Source: CAIMWS01 sp964409245
Lineage (GTDB): Bacteria > Verrucomicrobiota > Verrucomicrobiia > Limisphaerales > UBA1319
Assembly: GCA_964409245.1 (NCBI GenBank)
Contig: CAYPCQ010000003.1
Span: 1 to 64,000 of the forward strand
Direction: 5' to 3'
Length of the DNA: 64,000 nt
Under the pieces are notes generated by a model. The model saw only the letters and a list, made by a program, of their open reading frames with translations. It searched no databases and had not been told where the DNA came from. Of the stretch, positions 27,877 to 38,541 are shown piece after piece. The translations under genes were made by a program, and so were the position numbers. Each line of letters opens with the position of its first letter. Positions within the stretch are counted from its first letter, which is position 1.

Positions 27877-30800
27877 ATGAGCCTTTTCCGTTTTCTCCGC
27901 CGCGGCCTGGCGCCGGGCCTGGCCGGCGCGCTCGCTCTGGCGGGCCTGCTGGAGTCCCCCGCTGCGCAGGCCGCCTTGCAGGGGCCGACGAATAGCTTGC
28001 CTGGGGATTCACCATGGTATTTGAACAGCGGCTCCCCAAAATACGAGGAACCAAACCTTCCTCAAGGTCATGATGGTGGCATGGGCAAAACCGACGGCGG
28101 TATTTTCACTCAATCTTATTCGTCAGTCCAGCCGGCCAAAGTGTATTGGGGCATCACCAGCGCCGGTTTTTCATTGGACGGAAATGAGGTGGATGGTGCG
28201 GAATGGCTGCAGCTTCATACAACCGAAGCGGATATTACTAATTGCTGGCCCGGTGGGACGGCCTTCTTCCTGGGCACCACTTCGATCTCGTATGAGGATG
28301 GGGGCTGGATGCCATGGGGCTGGAATTACTGGTGGGTCCAAAACGAAAGCGTCCTGGTGCGTTTGAGGATGGAGGCAACCCTCGACGACCTGAAAACAAA
28401 AGTGCCGATGGTCAGGGGGGATTCAGTTGGCGCTTCGGCGCCGGTGGTGGTTCCCATGGAAGCAGGCAAGAGCTACCGGATTGCCTTGTATCTGGAGGTG
28501 TTCGCCAAACCCTTTGAGCAGCGGTTTTTATACGTGGAGCCGTTCTGGCAACCGGCCTTGATCTGGTTTAATGCGCACAATAATCATTTCAATAAAACCT
28601 ACTACCATGTCAACGCGGGCTATTTTTACCAGCGTGGGCCGCAGCCGAACATCACCCTCAATCCATGCTCGATCCGGGAGAATACCTTCGGCGCGGTGAA
28701 AATCGGCAACCTGTCATGCAATTCGGCCGACAGCGATCCCGCCGCTCTGAAATACGAGTTGTTGTATGATCCCACCGGATTTCTCACCATTTCGGGGAAC
28801 GAGTTATGGGCGGGGGGGGGGTTCAAGGGGGAGTATAATTGGGGGCCGAATTGGGGGGATTGGCTGGGGAACCATCAGGATTCCGGCCGGTCTGGGACGC
28901 GCACGGATCCGGTGATCGATTTCTCGTGGGGTTCCGGGTCGCCGTGGCCCTGGGCGCCTTCGGATTGCCTTTCATTCAAGTGGACCGGCCAGGTCGCCGC
29001 CCCCAAGGATGGCTGGTACCGCTTCCGCACTATTTCCGACGACGGGGTGGCGCTGTGGATTAATGACGAGCCGGTCATCAATAATCCCACCGACCATGGC
29101 GATGCCGTCAATGAATCGAGGGATCTATATTTCAAAGCCGGCCAGGTCGTGCGGATCCTGATGCGCGGCTACGAGCGTTATGGCAACGCGACCATGAAGC
29201 TGCAATGGCTGCAGCCGGGTGAAACGGCCTGGAAACCGGTGCCGGGCGGTGGTGCGGGCAGCATGTTCAACTATGAACAGACAAACCAGTTTAATAACAT
29301 CAAGATCCGCGCCACGGATAATTTGGGCCTCTCCTGCACCTATGATGTGGGAGTCCGGGTTGAGGATGTGAACGAACTACCGGTGGTCCTAAAAACAATT
29401 CCCGGCCAGTCTTTTAAAGAGGATTTCTCCAATAAATGGGTATTGGATCTCGAGGGCGCCAATTGGTTCTTCAGCGATCCGGAAGGGAAGCCAATGACAT
29501 ATACGATCGATTTAAGCCCGGAGGGAATCGTGGGCTGCACTAAACTGAACCGCAGCCAATTTGAATTCTCCAGCCAGCCGGATGCAAATGGGACGGTGAC
29601 GGTCACGGTGAAGGCCCGGGACGATATCAGCCAGGAGGCCAGCACTCAATTCATCATCACGGTGGAACCGGCGCCTGACGCTCCCCGTTTGAAAAGGCCG
29701 TCCGAAACAGTCGCTGGTCCCGAGGATCATTTCTACTTTACCCGTAATCTGAACGACTATTTTTGGGATCCGGATGGCAGCCTGGCGGACCATCCGCTAA
29801 CCTATGAGGTAATCGGCATTTTTTTCCCCGACAAAACCGAATCGAGTCCCATAGCCCGGGCCTGGGTCCAAAAGAGCCAGCTGGTGGCCTATGGTTTCCC
29901 CGATAGCTGGGGCAAGGCGGATCTGAAGGTGAAGGCCACCGATCCTGGCAATCTTTCCACCGCGTTCACGTTCCGGCTCGACATCACGAACGTGAACGAC
30001 CGGCCGGAGATCACCCGCGGCCCGGTGGGCGGCGCCCTGCGCCGGCGGCTGTACTACAATCTGCCCGGCTGGACCTGCAACGATTTGTGGAGCGCCGCCG
30101 CCTATAAGAACACCCAGCCGGATTGGACGGGCTGGCTGCCGGGCGGTTTCGACACCCGGGTGCGGGACAGCCTGGGGGGGAATTATTACGACAATTACGG
30201 GCAGGTGCTGGATGGCTATCTGCGGCCGCCCATCACCGGGAAATACCGGTTTTGGATCGCCAGCGATGACGCCAGCCAGCTGGCGCTGAGCACCGATGAA
30301 CAGCCGGCCAACTCGCGGAAGATCGCCAGCGTGGATAGCTGGACCACCCCCCGCCAGTGGGACAAGGAGGCCAACCAGCAATCCGCCGGGATCGAGCTGA
30401 AGGCCGGGCAGGACTATTACGTGGTGGCCTGCATGAAAGAGGCGGGAGGGGACGACCATCTCGAGGTCAAATGGCAGCGTCCGGATGGCGTGGTGGAGGA
30501 TCCCATCCCGGCGCGATTCTTGCGGCCCTATTTGCGGCCGGACGGCGGCCCTGAGCCGGCGGCGGGATTGCCCAGGCTCACGACGATCAATCCCACTGAC
30601 GGCCTGCTCACCGTGGAGACCAACGAAGATTGCGGGGCGGTGGTGATCGACCAATGGGTGAGCGGCATCTGGAAGGGCGGCTGGGGTGAGGTGCAGACGC
30701 TGGACACCGAAACCAAAAGCAACAGCAACCCGGGATTGTTCTCCAGCCCGCCTGGCTTGACGCTCAGCGCCAACTCGGAAACCGCAAAATTATCGTTCCA

Positions 30801-33800
30801 GCCCGCCGAAAACCAAAATGGCGAAGCGCTGGTGAGCTTCAGGATCCACAACTCGGGCGGCGCCGACAATGGCGCGGCCAATGCGGTGGACATCGGCCCC
30901 ATCCGGATCGTGGTCAAATCTGTGAACGATCCGCCCCGGTGCGATGGCTTGGCGGATCAGTCTGTGGATGAACAGCCGGACCCGAATACCCTGGCCACCA
31001 GCCTGATCCAAGTGGCGGTCGCGGGCATCGATGGGGGGCCCAACGAGCCGAATGACACGGTGACGGTCTCCGCAGTGGTGGTGGCCAATTACCCACCGGG
31101 CCTGGTGGTTTACGACCACGCCGCCCCGGTGGCCGGCGGCAAAAGCGCGGTCTATTTCCGGCTCGGCCCCTACCTGAATGGCAGCGCGGATCTCAAGGTG
31201 GTGCTGAAAGACAGCGCCTCGGCAATCACCGAAAAGCCGTTCAAGCTGACCGTGAAAGCCGTCGATCACTGCCCGGTGCTGGCCACCAACCTGCCGCCGG
31301 TGGCATTGCAGGAGGACGATCCGCCGCGGGCAATCCGGCTGGAAAATGTGTTCCGGGATTTGGATGGCGACCCTTTCGACATCCTTTCCCTGGAAAGCTC
31401 CGATGCCAGCCAGGTGAAACTGGCCGCGGAGCTGTTCCGCGAAGACGACCCAAAAACCACTTTTTTGCGCGGCAAATTGGTGCTGACCCCCCGGCCAAAC
31501 CAGTTCACCATCACCAGCGGAACCAATCTGGCCGACCAGCCAATCACGCTCACGCTCACGGCCACAGCCAAATCGAAATCGGTCTCCACCTCGTTCCCAG
31601 TGACCATCCAGGAAGTGAACGATCCACCCACGCTGGACCCGATCAGCACGGTGGTGACCGACGATTCCTACGCCTATACCCGGGTGCTGCTGACCGGCCT
31701 GGGGCCGGGGCCGCTGGAAGCGGGATTCGACGCGGTGGACCCCGGCAGTTTCGGGTTCACCTCCAGCAATCCGGCCGCCATTCCCGCGAGCCAGATGCTG
31801 ATCACCAATCTGGACCTGGCGGCGGGCACGGCCCAGCTCTGGTTCAAGCCCAATGTCTTGCCGGCCGGCGGCACGGCGATCCTCTCAGTGTCGGTGGGCG
31901 ACCGGCGGGGCGGCCGGACGACGAACTATTTCAACGCGCACATCAGCCACGTGAACCACGCTCCCCGCCTGGCCACCAACCTGCCGCCGGCCTTCGCGGG
32001 CGCGCCGCTCACCGGCGCCCGGCGCCCGACGCTCCGGCTGCTGGAGGATTCCGGCGCCACCCGTGTCGATGTGAGCGGCCTGTTCGCCGACCCGGATGGG
32101 GATTCGGTGGCGGTCACCCTGTTCGGCAACACCAACAGCGCGCTGGTGAGCGCCTGGTTCACCAATGCGCCCAATGTGCTCGTGCTGCGGCCCGCGGCCG
32201 ACCAGTTCGGGCGCAGCGAGCTCACGCTGCGCGGCGCCGATGGCCTGCAGGAGGATTATTTCACCTTCGCCGTGGAGGTGGCCCCGGTGAACGATCCGCC
32301 AGGCTTCGATCCGATTGTCCGCCAGCGGGTGGACGAGGACTCCGGCCCCCAAACCGTCGCCATCACCGGCCTGAAGACGGGGCCGGCCAACGAGGCCGGG
32401 CAGCGCTTCCAGGCTTTCAGCGCCACGATCCTGGAGCAATCGTCCTCCAACCTGATCGCTAGGCTGGAGGTGGATTCCTCCCTGCTGAACACGAATCCCA
32501 TTCCGCCCGCCACCTGGCTGCGGTTCACCGCCGGCGCCAGCCAGAGCGGAACGGCGCGCATCCGGGTCACCCTGCGCGATGACGGCGGCGCCACGGACGG
32601 CGGGGATGATTCCTTTTCCCGGGAATTTGAAATCCTGGTGGATCCGGTGGCCCACCCGCCGCGGCTGCTGGCCACGAACCTGGCGCTGACCTTCACCGAG
32701 GACCAGTTCGCCGCCGCCGGGGGGGTCACCGTGGTGGCGATCACCAACCTGTTCGAAAACCCCGAAAACCCGGCGCTGCCGCCGGAGTTGGTGCTGGGCG
32801 AAATCACCGATCCCAACGAGGTGCTGGCGAATGAGCAGCCCGGCGGCGTGCGGGTGCCGCCCGCCGCCCCGCAAACCGTGCAGCTCACGTTCAACGCGGA
32901 CGCCTTCGGCACGGCGCAGATCCGGCTGCGCGGTTTTGCCAACGGGCTGCTCAGCGGCGCTTCCGCCATGCTCACGGTGGTGGTCCTGCCCGTCAACGAT
33001 CCCCCGCAGGCCGATCCCATCCCCGACCAGGCCATCCCGCAAGGCCCCGCCAGCATCCAGCGGCAGGTCACCGTCCGCGGCATCCGGCCCGGCCCGCCCA
33101 ACGAGAGCGGGCAGGCCATCACGAACCTTGCCGCCCAAATCGTGGGCCAGACCGTGCCGGGCTTGATCGTGATCGACGAGGCGCGCCTGGCCGGCGGCAC
33201 CAATGCGGTGCTGAAATACCATGCCGGCGAATACCTGGCTGGCCAGGCGATCCTGCGGGTGACCCTGGCGGATGACGGCGGCAGCAGCCAGGGCGGCACG
33301 AACGCCGCCAGCTTCGATTTCCTGGTGCTGGTCACTCCGGTGGATACCCGGCCCGTCCTGGCCGGCCCGCCGCCCGTCCGGGAATTCCTCGAGGACCAAT
33401 TCGCCCTGGCGGGCGGCACCACCGCAGTGGATCTGGCCGGCTTGTTCAAGGATCCAGCCGGCCGGCCGGTGCAGCTGGAGATCCGGGAGATCAGCGACCC
33501 GGGGGATCTGCTGGATCCGGCCGGGGTTTCCATCGACCCGGCCCTGCCGGAGCGTTTGCGGCTGAAGTTCAACGCGGATGCCAATGGCGTGGCGGACATC
33601 GCCCTGGGCGCCCGGGCGGGGGCCGAGGTGTCCGAGGCCAGCGGTATTTTCCGGGTGCGGGTGCTGGCGGTCAACGACCCGCCCACCTTCGCGGCCCCAC
33701 TGCCGCTCACGGTGGAGTCGGGGAGCGTCTCCAATGTGGTGAACATCCTGGATCTCAATCCCGGGCCGCGGGAGGCTTTGCAGCAGATCACCAACCTGGC

Positions 33801-36800
33801 CGCCCGGGTCTTGTCCGAAACGACGAACGGCCTGGTGAGCATCCTTTCCCCGGTGCGGTTCAACCCCGGCAGCACGGCCGGCCAGATCCTGTTGTCCGCG
33901 GCCACGAACCGCTCCGGGGCCGCCACCATCCGCCTGGAGGCGCGCGACGATGGCGGCGCCGCCCATGGCGGCCTGGACCTGGCGGCCCGGGATTTCTCGG
34001 TGACCGTCAAGGCAGCCGACCAGCCGCCGCGGCTCGTGAAAGCGGCCAGTTTCCTGAAATACGATGAAAGCGGGCTGGCCACCAATCCCGTGCAGACCTT
34101 TTGCCTCACCGGGGTGTTCGCGGATCCGGAAGGCGCCCCCGTCACGCTGCTGGCCGAGTCCATCGACAACCTGGACGGCATCCTGCAGGACATTCCGGTC
34201 CGGTTTCTGCCCAACGCCCCGGAATACCTGGAGCTGGCGTTCAATCCGCATACCAGCGGGCGGGCGGTGGTCCAGGTGCGGGCGGTGGCCCGCCGGCTGG
34301 CCTCCGCGCGGACGCACACCGTCAACATAGAGGTGACACCGGTGAATGACCGGCCCACCCTGGATCCCATCCCGCGCCAGACCGTCCCCATGAACAGCGG
34401 CGCCCATGCGCTCGAACTGACCGGCATTTCGGGCGGCATCAATGAAATGGGCCAACCTGTGACCGTGACCGCCGTGGTGCTTACCAACCCGGTCCCCGGC
34501 CTGATCCAGGAGGTGGTGGTGGACCATCAAGGATCAAACTCCATCGCCACCCTGCGCTATGCTGTGCTGGATGGCGCCAAGGGCGTGGCTGCTTTGCGCG
34601 TGACGGTCAGCGATGGCACCCTGCAATCATCCCGCGACTTCCGCATCCAGGTGGTGGGCGGCGGCGAACCTCCGGAACGGTTCAGAGCCGCCCAAACCGT
34701 GCGGGTGCTGGAGGACCAATTCGCCCCCGCAAACCAGGTGGGCAGCCTGGATTTGCGCGGGCTGTTCATCGATCCCCAGGGCAACCCGGTGGAGCTGATC
34801 GTCGATGCCCAGTCGATCCGGGATCCGGACGGCACGCTCGACCGCGAGGCCGGACTGCCGCGCGCCGGGCCGGGCCAGGGCGAATACCTGCGCTGCCAGT
34901 TCCGGCCCGACCGCAATGGCGCCGCCGAATTCGACGTGCGGGCCATGGCGGCGGGCCTGCTCTCCACCAACGCTGCGCACATCACGGCCGTGGTGCTGCC
35001 CGTGAACGATCCGCCCGCCGTCGAAAGGCCGCCGGACATCACCGTCCCCGAAAACACACCCATTCCGGAGGTGGTGGTGAAATTGGGGCCGGCCGGGCCG
35101 GAGGGGGATCCCGCCGAGCGGACGCAGCGGATCACCAACGTCGTGGCCAGCCTGGCCGATGCCGCGTCGGCGCGGCTGCTGGAGACCAATATCACCGTGG
35201 TTTTCACGCCCGGGGAAGACCGGGCGGTTCTGCGCCTTGAATCCCGCCCCAATCAGAACGGAGTGGCCTACGTCGAAGTGGCTGTCCGGGACGATGGCGG
35301 GACCGCCAATGGCGGCCAGGACACTGCGAGCGTGGTTTTCGCGGTCAAGGTGACGGCGGTGGACCAGCCCCCCACCGTTGTGGCGGGGCGGGAAAAGTGG
35401 AGCATTTCCTGGGCTTCGGACAGCTTGGAGGCGTGGGCCTACTGGCCGAAAATCCCGCTTACCGGGCTTTTTGCCGACCCGGATGGCGACCCGGTCACGT
35501 TGGTGGTGCAGGCCCGGAGGAACCGGGATGGCGTACTCGACGAAGCCCGGCCGGATGCCATCCGGATTGAGCCGGCCACCGCGGACTCACCCGAGGCATT
35601 GCGGCTGCGCTTGCAAACCAACGTGTTCGGCATCCTGGAATTGGACCTGGTGGCCCTGGCGAACGGCGCCTTCTCCACCAACGGGTCCACGCTGACGGTG
35701 GAAGTGACGCCGCCCAAAGGCGCGCCATCCTTCAATGCGGTCGCCAATTTGTCCGTCCTGGAATCGCAGCCTGTGCCGGATATCAAGCTTTCCGGTTTGC
35801 GGCCCGGAGCGGCCGCCTCCGGCGCTTCGGCCATCACCCATATCGAGGCCCGGGTGGTTTCCGCTTCACCCCCGGACCTGATCTCCCAAGCCGTGGTCAC
35901 CCGCGGCGCGGACCCGGCCGCCGCGGCGCTGGCCCTGGTCCCCACCGCGGGCCGCGCCGGCAGCGCCATCCTGGCGGTGCGGGTCACGGATAATGGGGCG
36001 GTTTCGGCGGAGCGGACCAACGCCTTCGAGCGCCAATTCAAATTCACAGCCGTGAACATGGATCAATTGCCGAAGGCCGTGACCAACCGGATCGTCTTTG
36101 CCTGCCTGGAGGACCAGTTCGCCGCGGTCGGGGGCATGACGCGCCTGGACCTGCGCGGCCTGTTCATCGATCCCGAAGGCGAACCGCTCGCTTTGCGGAT
36201 CGTGCGCGTCCAGGATGCCGGCGGCCTGCTCGCCACGAACCTGGTTTATGTGGATCCGCTCAACCCGGAAAGCCTGGTCGTAGGCTTCGGCGCCGAGGCC
36301 AGCGGCGAGGCGGACTTGTGGGTCCAGGCGGTGGCTGGCGGCTTGCCTTCCGCGGATTCCGCCACGGTGCATTTTTTGGTCCGGCCGGTGAATGATCCGC
36401 CGCGCCTGGAGGCGCCCGCTGCGGTGGTGGTCACCAACCTGGCGCCATGGCTCGCGATCCCCCTGGCGGGAATCCGGCCCGGGCCCGCTGCGGAATCCGG
36501 GCAGATGGTCACCAATCTCACGGCTGAGGTGGTGTCGCAGGATCCCGCCGGGCTGCTGCGGGTGGCCGGACTCGATTATGTGGCGGGGCAGGCCAGCGGC
36601 CTGCTGCGCCTGGCGGTGTCGGCCAATGCCCTGGCGGGCAGGGCGCTGATCAAGCTCACCCTGCGCGACAACGGCGGCACGGCCGATGGGGGGGCCGATT
36701 CCGCCTCGGTGCAGTTTTCCGTGGCGGTGAACATCGCCCGCCAGGCACCCGAATTAGTGGCGCCCATCGGCGCGCGGCGGATCTCCGAGGATTCCACCAA

Positions 36801-38541
36801 TCTGCTGGCGGTGAGCCTGGCGGGCGTTTTCAAATCCCAGTTCGGCGAGCCGCCAGCCCTTTCCATCACTTCCGTCACCGATCCGGATGACATCCTCGCC
36901 GATGAGGCGCCGGGCGGTGTAGTTTTGCTCAATGGCTCCGCTCCGGCGCTCCAGGCCCGGCTGCGGGCCGACGCATTCGGGACCGCCACGATATCCTGCC
37001 GGGCGCTGGCCGGCGGCATCTTCTCGACCAATGACGACACGCTGACCATCATCGTGGACCCGGTGAATGACCCGCCCGCTTTCAGCCTGCCCGCCACCTT
37101 GCGCCTGGCCCAGGGCGCCTCCCACGCGGCCTTTAACATCACCGGTCTCAATGTGGGGCCGCGGGAGGCCGGATCGCAGGCCATCAAAAAGGTGGAGGTG
37201 GCCATCGCCACCAGCCAGCCCTCCGATCTGCTGGCGGGGCTGCCGGTGGTCAGCCTGGACCTCAAGGCCAGCCAGGCAGCCGTGACGCTGCCCCTGAATC
37301 CCGGCCGGTCCGGGCAGGCCCGGTTGAGCGTCAAAGTCCAGGATGACGGCGGCGTGGACGCCTTGCGCGGAGGCGTGGACACCACGGTCAAGGAACTTGT
37401 GCTGACTGTCACCCCGGTGGATCATCCGCCGTTGCTGGTGGCCCCCGCGGGTTCCACCAACCTGAGCCTGGCGGCGGTGGCCCAACTCGGCGCCACCCCC
37501 CTGCTGGTGAAGCTGGAAGGCCGGTTTGTGGATCCCGATGGCGATCCGGTCACCTGCTTTGTGGTGGATGTGCGCGATCCCGACGATGTGCTGCAGAACG
37601 AAACGGCGGGTGGCCTGGCGGTGGTGACCAATCAAGCCGCCCAATACTTGTCCTTGCTGCTGCGGACCAACCAGGCCGGCGCCGCTTCGGTCGAATACCT
37701 GGCGGTGGCCAATGGCCAGGTGTCCACCAACACCGATACGGTGACCGTGGTGGTATCCGCTGCCGGCCGGCCCCCCCGGCCCGCTCCGGTCGCGGCTCAG
37801 CCGGCCGGCTCCCGCCTGCTGCTGGGTGGCGCCGCGGAAATCGGCGGTAATTTGGTGGCCTTCCCCGCAGGCGGCCTCGCCCGCGCCGGCGCGCGCCTCC
37901 GCTGGGAAGTCTGCGGGAACGACCTGTGGCTGGGCGCCCACCCGTGGGAACCCCCGGCGGCCGCGGCCGACCAGATCCTGCCGCCCGGCGGGGGCTGGGT
38001 GGTTCCCGTGGCACCTGAATTGGCTGGCCGCTTCATCCGGGCGGTGGCCGTTGAGCCGGCCGGTTCCGGCGGCTCCTCCATCGCCCAGGAATATGCCAGC
38101 CCCATCCGGTTGGTTGGCCGGGTGGCTGCCACGTTCGATGAATGGCTTTGCCAGCGGCTGGGGCAGCCGTCGCCAACCCCACCCGGCGCCGCCGGGGATG
38201 ATCCGGATGGCGATGGTTTGGCCAATATTGTGGAATACGCCTTTGGGCTGGATCCCTTGCAGGCTGATGCTTCCCCCTGGTTTGTCTGGCCGGATCGGGG
38301 CGAGGATGGGCTGGGCCAGGTCAACTGGGTGTTCCCCGCCATGAAAAACCGTCCGGATGTCCTGTTTGAACTACAGACCTCCACCGACCTGGTCCACTGG
38401 TCCACCGCCAGCGCTCCCGCCGCGGTGCTGGAGGAGTCGGAGCATGCCAGTCTGCTGGCTTATTCCTTTGCCACCGAAACCAAGGGATGTTACTGGCGCC
38501 TCCGCGTCAGACAGCTGCCAGCCGCATCCCCTGGCAAATGA
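27877..38541 (+). CDS. Giant PA14/cadherin-repeat surface protein (3,554 aa)
   Basis: Signal peptide at residues 1-33 (RRGLAPGLAGALALAGLL, cleavage after AAQA), with a GAGAGG ribosome binding site 8-13 bp upstream. A novel-looking globular N-terminus (to about 340) is followed by a PA14 domain at about 364-450 (CLSFKWTGQV, GWYRFRTISDDGVALWIND, LQW), cadherin-like modules, a second PA14 at about 775-880 (GKYRFWIASDDASQLALSTD, LEVKW), then ten dyads of cadherin/Ig-like modules averaging 227 aa. In each dyad a VNDPP-starting module with a DDGG segment alternates with a VDxPP module carrying LEDQFA and a GLFxDPxGxPV stretch. The C-terminus has DDPDGDGLANIVEYAFGLDP and an LQTSTDLVHW domain, as in the gene upstream. 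PA14 usually binds carbohydrate and cadherin repeats bind calcium, so an adhesive or polysaccharide-binding role is inferred. The gap to the preceding gene is only 40 bp. Confidence 0.9.
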   Translation: MSLFRFLRRGLAPGLAGALALAGLLESPAAQAALQGPTNSLPGDSPWYLNSGSPKYEEPNLPQGHDGGMGKTDGGIFTQSYSSVQPAKVYWGITSAGFSLDGNEVDGAEWLQLHTTEADITNCWPGGTAFFLGTTSISYEDGGWMPWGWNYWWVQNESVLVRLRMEATLDDLKTKVPMVRGDSVGASAPVVVPMEAGKSYRIALYLEVFAKPFEQRFLYVEPFWQPALIWFNAHNNHFNKTYYHVNAGYFYQRGPQPNITLNPCSIRENTFGAVKIGNLSCNSADSDPAALKYELLYDPTGFLTISGNELWAGGGFKGEYNWGPNWGDWLGNHQDSGRSGTRTDPVIDFSWGSGSPWPWAPSDCLSFKWTGQVAAPKDGWYRFRTISDDGVALWINDEPVINNPTDHGDAVNESRDLYFKAGQVVRILMRGYERYGNATMKLQWLQPGETAWKPVPGGGAGSMFNYEQTNQFNNIKIRATDNLGLSCTYDVGVRVEDVNELPVVLKTIPGQSFKEDFSNKWVLDLEGANWFFSDPEGKPMTYTIDLSPEGIVGCTKLNRSQFEFSSQPDANGTVTVTVKARDDISQEASTQFIITVEPAPDAPRLKRPSETVAGPEDHFYFTRNLNDYFWDPDGSLADHPLTYEVIGIFFPDKTESSPIARAWVQKSQLVAYGFPDSWGKADLKVKATDPGNLSTAFTFRLDITNVNDRPEITRGPVGGALRRRLYYNLPGWTCNDLWSAAAYKNTQPDWTGWLPGGFDTRVRDSLGGNYYDNYGQVLDGYLRPPITGKYRFWIASDDASQLALSTDEQPANSRKIASVDSWTTPRQWDKEANQQSAGIELKAGQDYYVVACMKEAGGDDHLEVKWQRPDGVVEDPIPARFLRPYLRPDGGPEPAAGLPRLTTINPTDGLLTVETNEDCGAVVIDQWVSGIWKGGWGEVQTLDTETKSNSNPGLFSSPPGLTLSANSETAKLSFQPAENQNGEALVSFRIHNSGGADNGAANAVDIGPIRIVVKSVNDPPRCDGLADQSVDEQPDPNTLATSLIQVAVAGIDGGPNEPNDTVTVSAVVVANYPPGLVVYDHAAPVAGGKSAVYFRLGPYLNGSADLKVVLKDSASAITEKPFKLTVKAVDHCPVLATNLPPVALQEDDPPRAIRLENVFRDLDGDPFDILSLESSDASQVKLAAELFREDDPKTTFLRGKLVLTPRPNQFTITSGTNLADQPITLTLTATAKSKSVSTSFPVTIQEVNDPPTLDPISTVVTDDSYAYTRVLLTGLGPGPLEAGFDAVDPGSFGFTSSNPAAIPASQMLITNLDLAAGTAQLWFKPNVLPAGGTAILSVSVGDRRGGRTTNYFNAHISHVNHAPRLATNLPPAFAGAPLTGARRPTLRLLEDSGATRVDVSGLFADPDGDSVAVTLFGNTNSALVSAWFTNAPNVLVLRPAADQFGRSELTLRGADGLQEDYFTFAVEVAPVNDPPGFDPIVRQRVDEDSGPQTVAITGLKTGPANEAGQRFQAFSATILEQSSSNLIARLEVDSSLLNTNPIPPATWLRFTAGASQSGTARIRVTLRDDGGATDGGDDSFSREFEILVDPVAHPPRLLATNLALTFTEDQFAAAGGVTVVAITNLFENPENPALPPELVLGEITDPNEVLANEQPGGVRVPPAAPQTVQLTFNADAFGTAQIRLRGFANGLLSGASAMLTVVVLPVNDPPQADPIPDQAIPQGPASIQRQVTVRGIRPGPPNESGQAITNLAAQIVGQTVPGLIVIDEARLAGGTNAVLKYHAGEYLAGQAILRVTLADDGGSSQGGTNAASFDFLVLVTPVDTRPVLAGPPPVREFLEDQFALAGGTTAVDLAGLFKDPAGRPVQLEIREISDPGDLLDPAGVSIDPALPERLRLKFNADANGVADIALGARAGAEVSEASGIFRVRVLAVNDPPTFAAPLPLTVESGSVSNVVNILDLNPGPREALQQITNLAARVLSETTNGLVSILSPVRFNPGSTAGQILLSAATNRSGAATIRLEARDDGGAAHGGLDLAARDFSVTVKAADQPPRLVKAASFLKYDESGLATNPVQTFCLTGVFADPEGAPVTLLAESIDNLDGILQDIPVRFLPNAPEYLELAFNPHTSGRAVVQVRAVARRLASARTHTVNIEVTPVNDRPTLDPIPRQTVPMNSGAHALELTGISGGINEMGQPVTVTAVVLTNPVPGLIQEVVVDHQGSNSIATLRYAVLDGAKGVAALRVTVSDGTLQSSRDFRIQVVGGGEPPERFRAAQTVRVLEDQFAPANQVGSLDLRGLFIDPQGNPVELIVDAQSIRDPDGTLDREAGLPRAGPGQGEYLRCQFRPDRNGAAEFDVRAMAAGLLSTNAAHITAVVLPVNDPPAVERPPDITVPENTPIPEVVVKLGPAGPEGDPAERTQRITNVVASLADAASARLLETNITVVFTPGEDRAVLRLESRPNQNGVAYVEVAVRDDGGTANGGQDTASVVFAVKVTAVDQPPTVVAGREKWSISWASDSLEAWAYWPKIPLTGLFADPDGDPVTLVVQARRNRDGVLDEARPDAIRIEPATADSPEALRLRLQTNVFGILELDLVALANGAFSTNGSTLTVEVTPPKGAPSFNAVANLSVLESQPVPDIKLSGLRPGAAASGASAITHIEARVVSASPPDLISQAVVTRGADPAAAALALVPTAGRAGSAILAVRVTDNGAVSAERTNAFERQFKFTAVNMDQLPKAVTNRIVFACLEDQFAAVGGMTRLDLRGLFIDPEGEPLALRIVRVQDAGGLLATNLVYVDPLNPESLVVGFGAEASGEADLWVQAVAGGLPSADSATVHFLVRPVNDPPRLEAPAAVVVTNLAPWLAIPLAGIRPGPAAESGQMVTNLTAEVVSQDPAGLLRVAGLDYVAGQASGLLRLAVSANALAGRALIKLTLRDNGGTADGGADSASVQFSVAVNIARQAPELVAPIGARRISEDSTNLLAVSLAGVFKSQFGEPPALSITSVTDPDDILADEAPGGVVLLNGSAPALQARLRADAFGTATISCRALAGGIFSTNDDTLTIIVDPVNDPPAFSLPATLRLAQGASHAAFNITGLNVGPREAGSQAIKKVEVAIATSQPSDLLAGLPVVSLDLKASQAAVTLPLNPGRSGQARLSVKVQDDGGVDALRGGVDTTVKELVLTVTPVDHPPLLVAPAGSTNLSLAAVAQLGATPLLVKLEGRFVDPDGDPVTCFVVDVRDPDDVLQNETAGGLAVVTNQAAQYLSLLLRTNQAGAASVEYLAVANGQVSTNTDTVTVVVSAAGRPPRPAPVAAQPAGSRLLLGGAAEIGGNLVAFPAGGLARAGARLRWEVCGNDLWLGAHPWEPPAAAADQILPPGGGWVVPVAPELAGRFIRAVAVEPAGSGGSSIAQEYASPIRLVGRVAATFDEWLCQRLGQPSPTPPGAAGDDPDGDGLANIVEYAFGLDPLQADASPWFVWPDRGEDGLGQVNWVFPAMKNRPDVLFELQTSTDLVHWSTASAPAAVLEESEHASLLAYSFATETKGCYWRLRVRQLPAASPGK

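Noticed and set aside
31885..34530. 881-aa minus-strand open frame
   Set aside because: Antisense shadow of the cadherin dyads; its repeats mirror the sense repeats and no family is recognisable.
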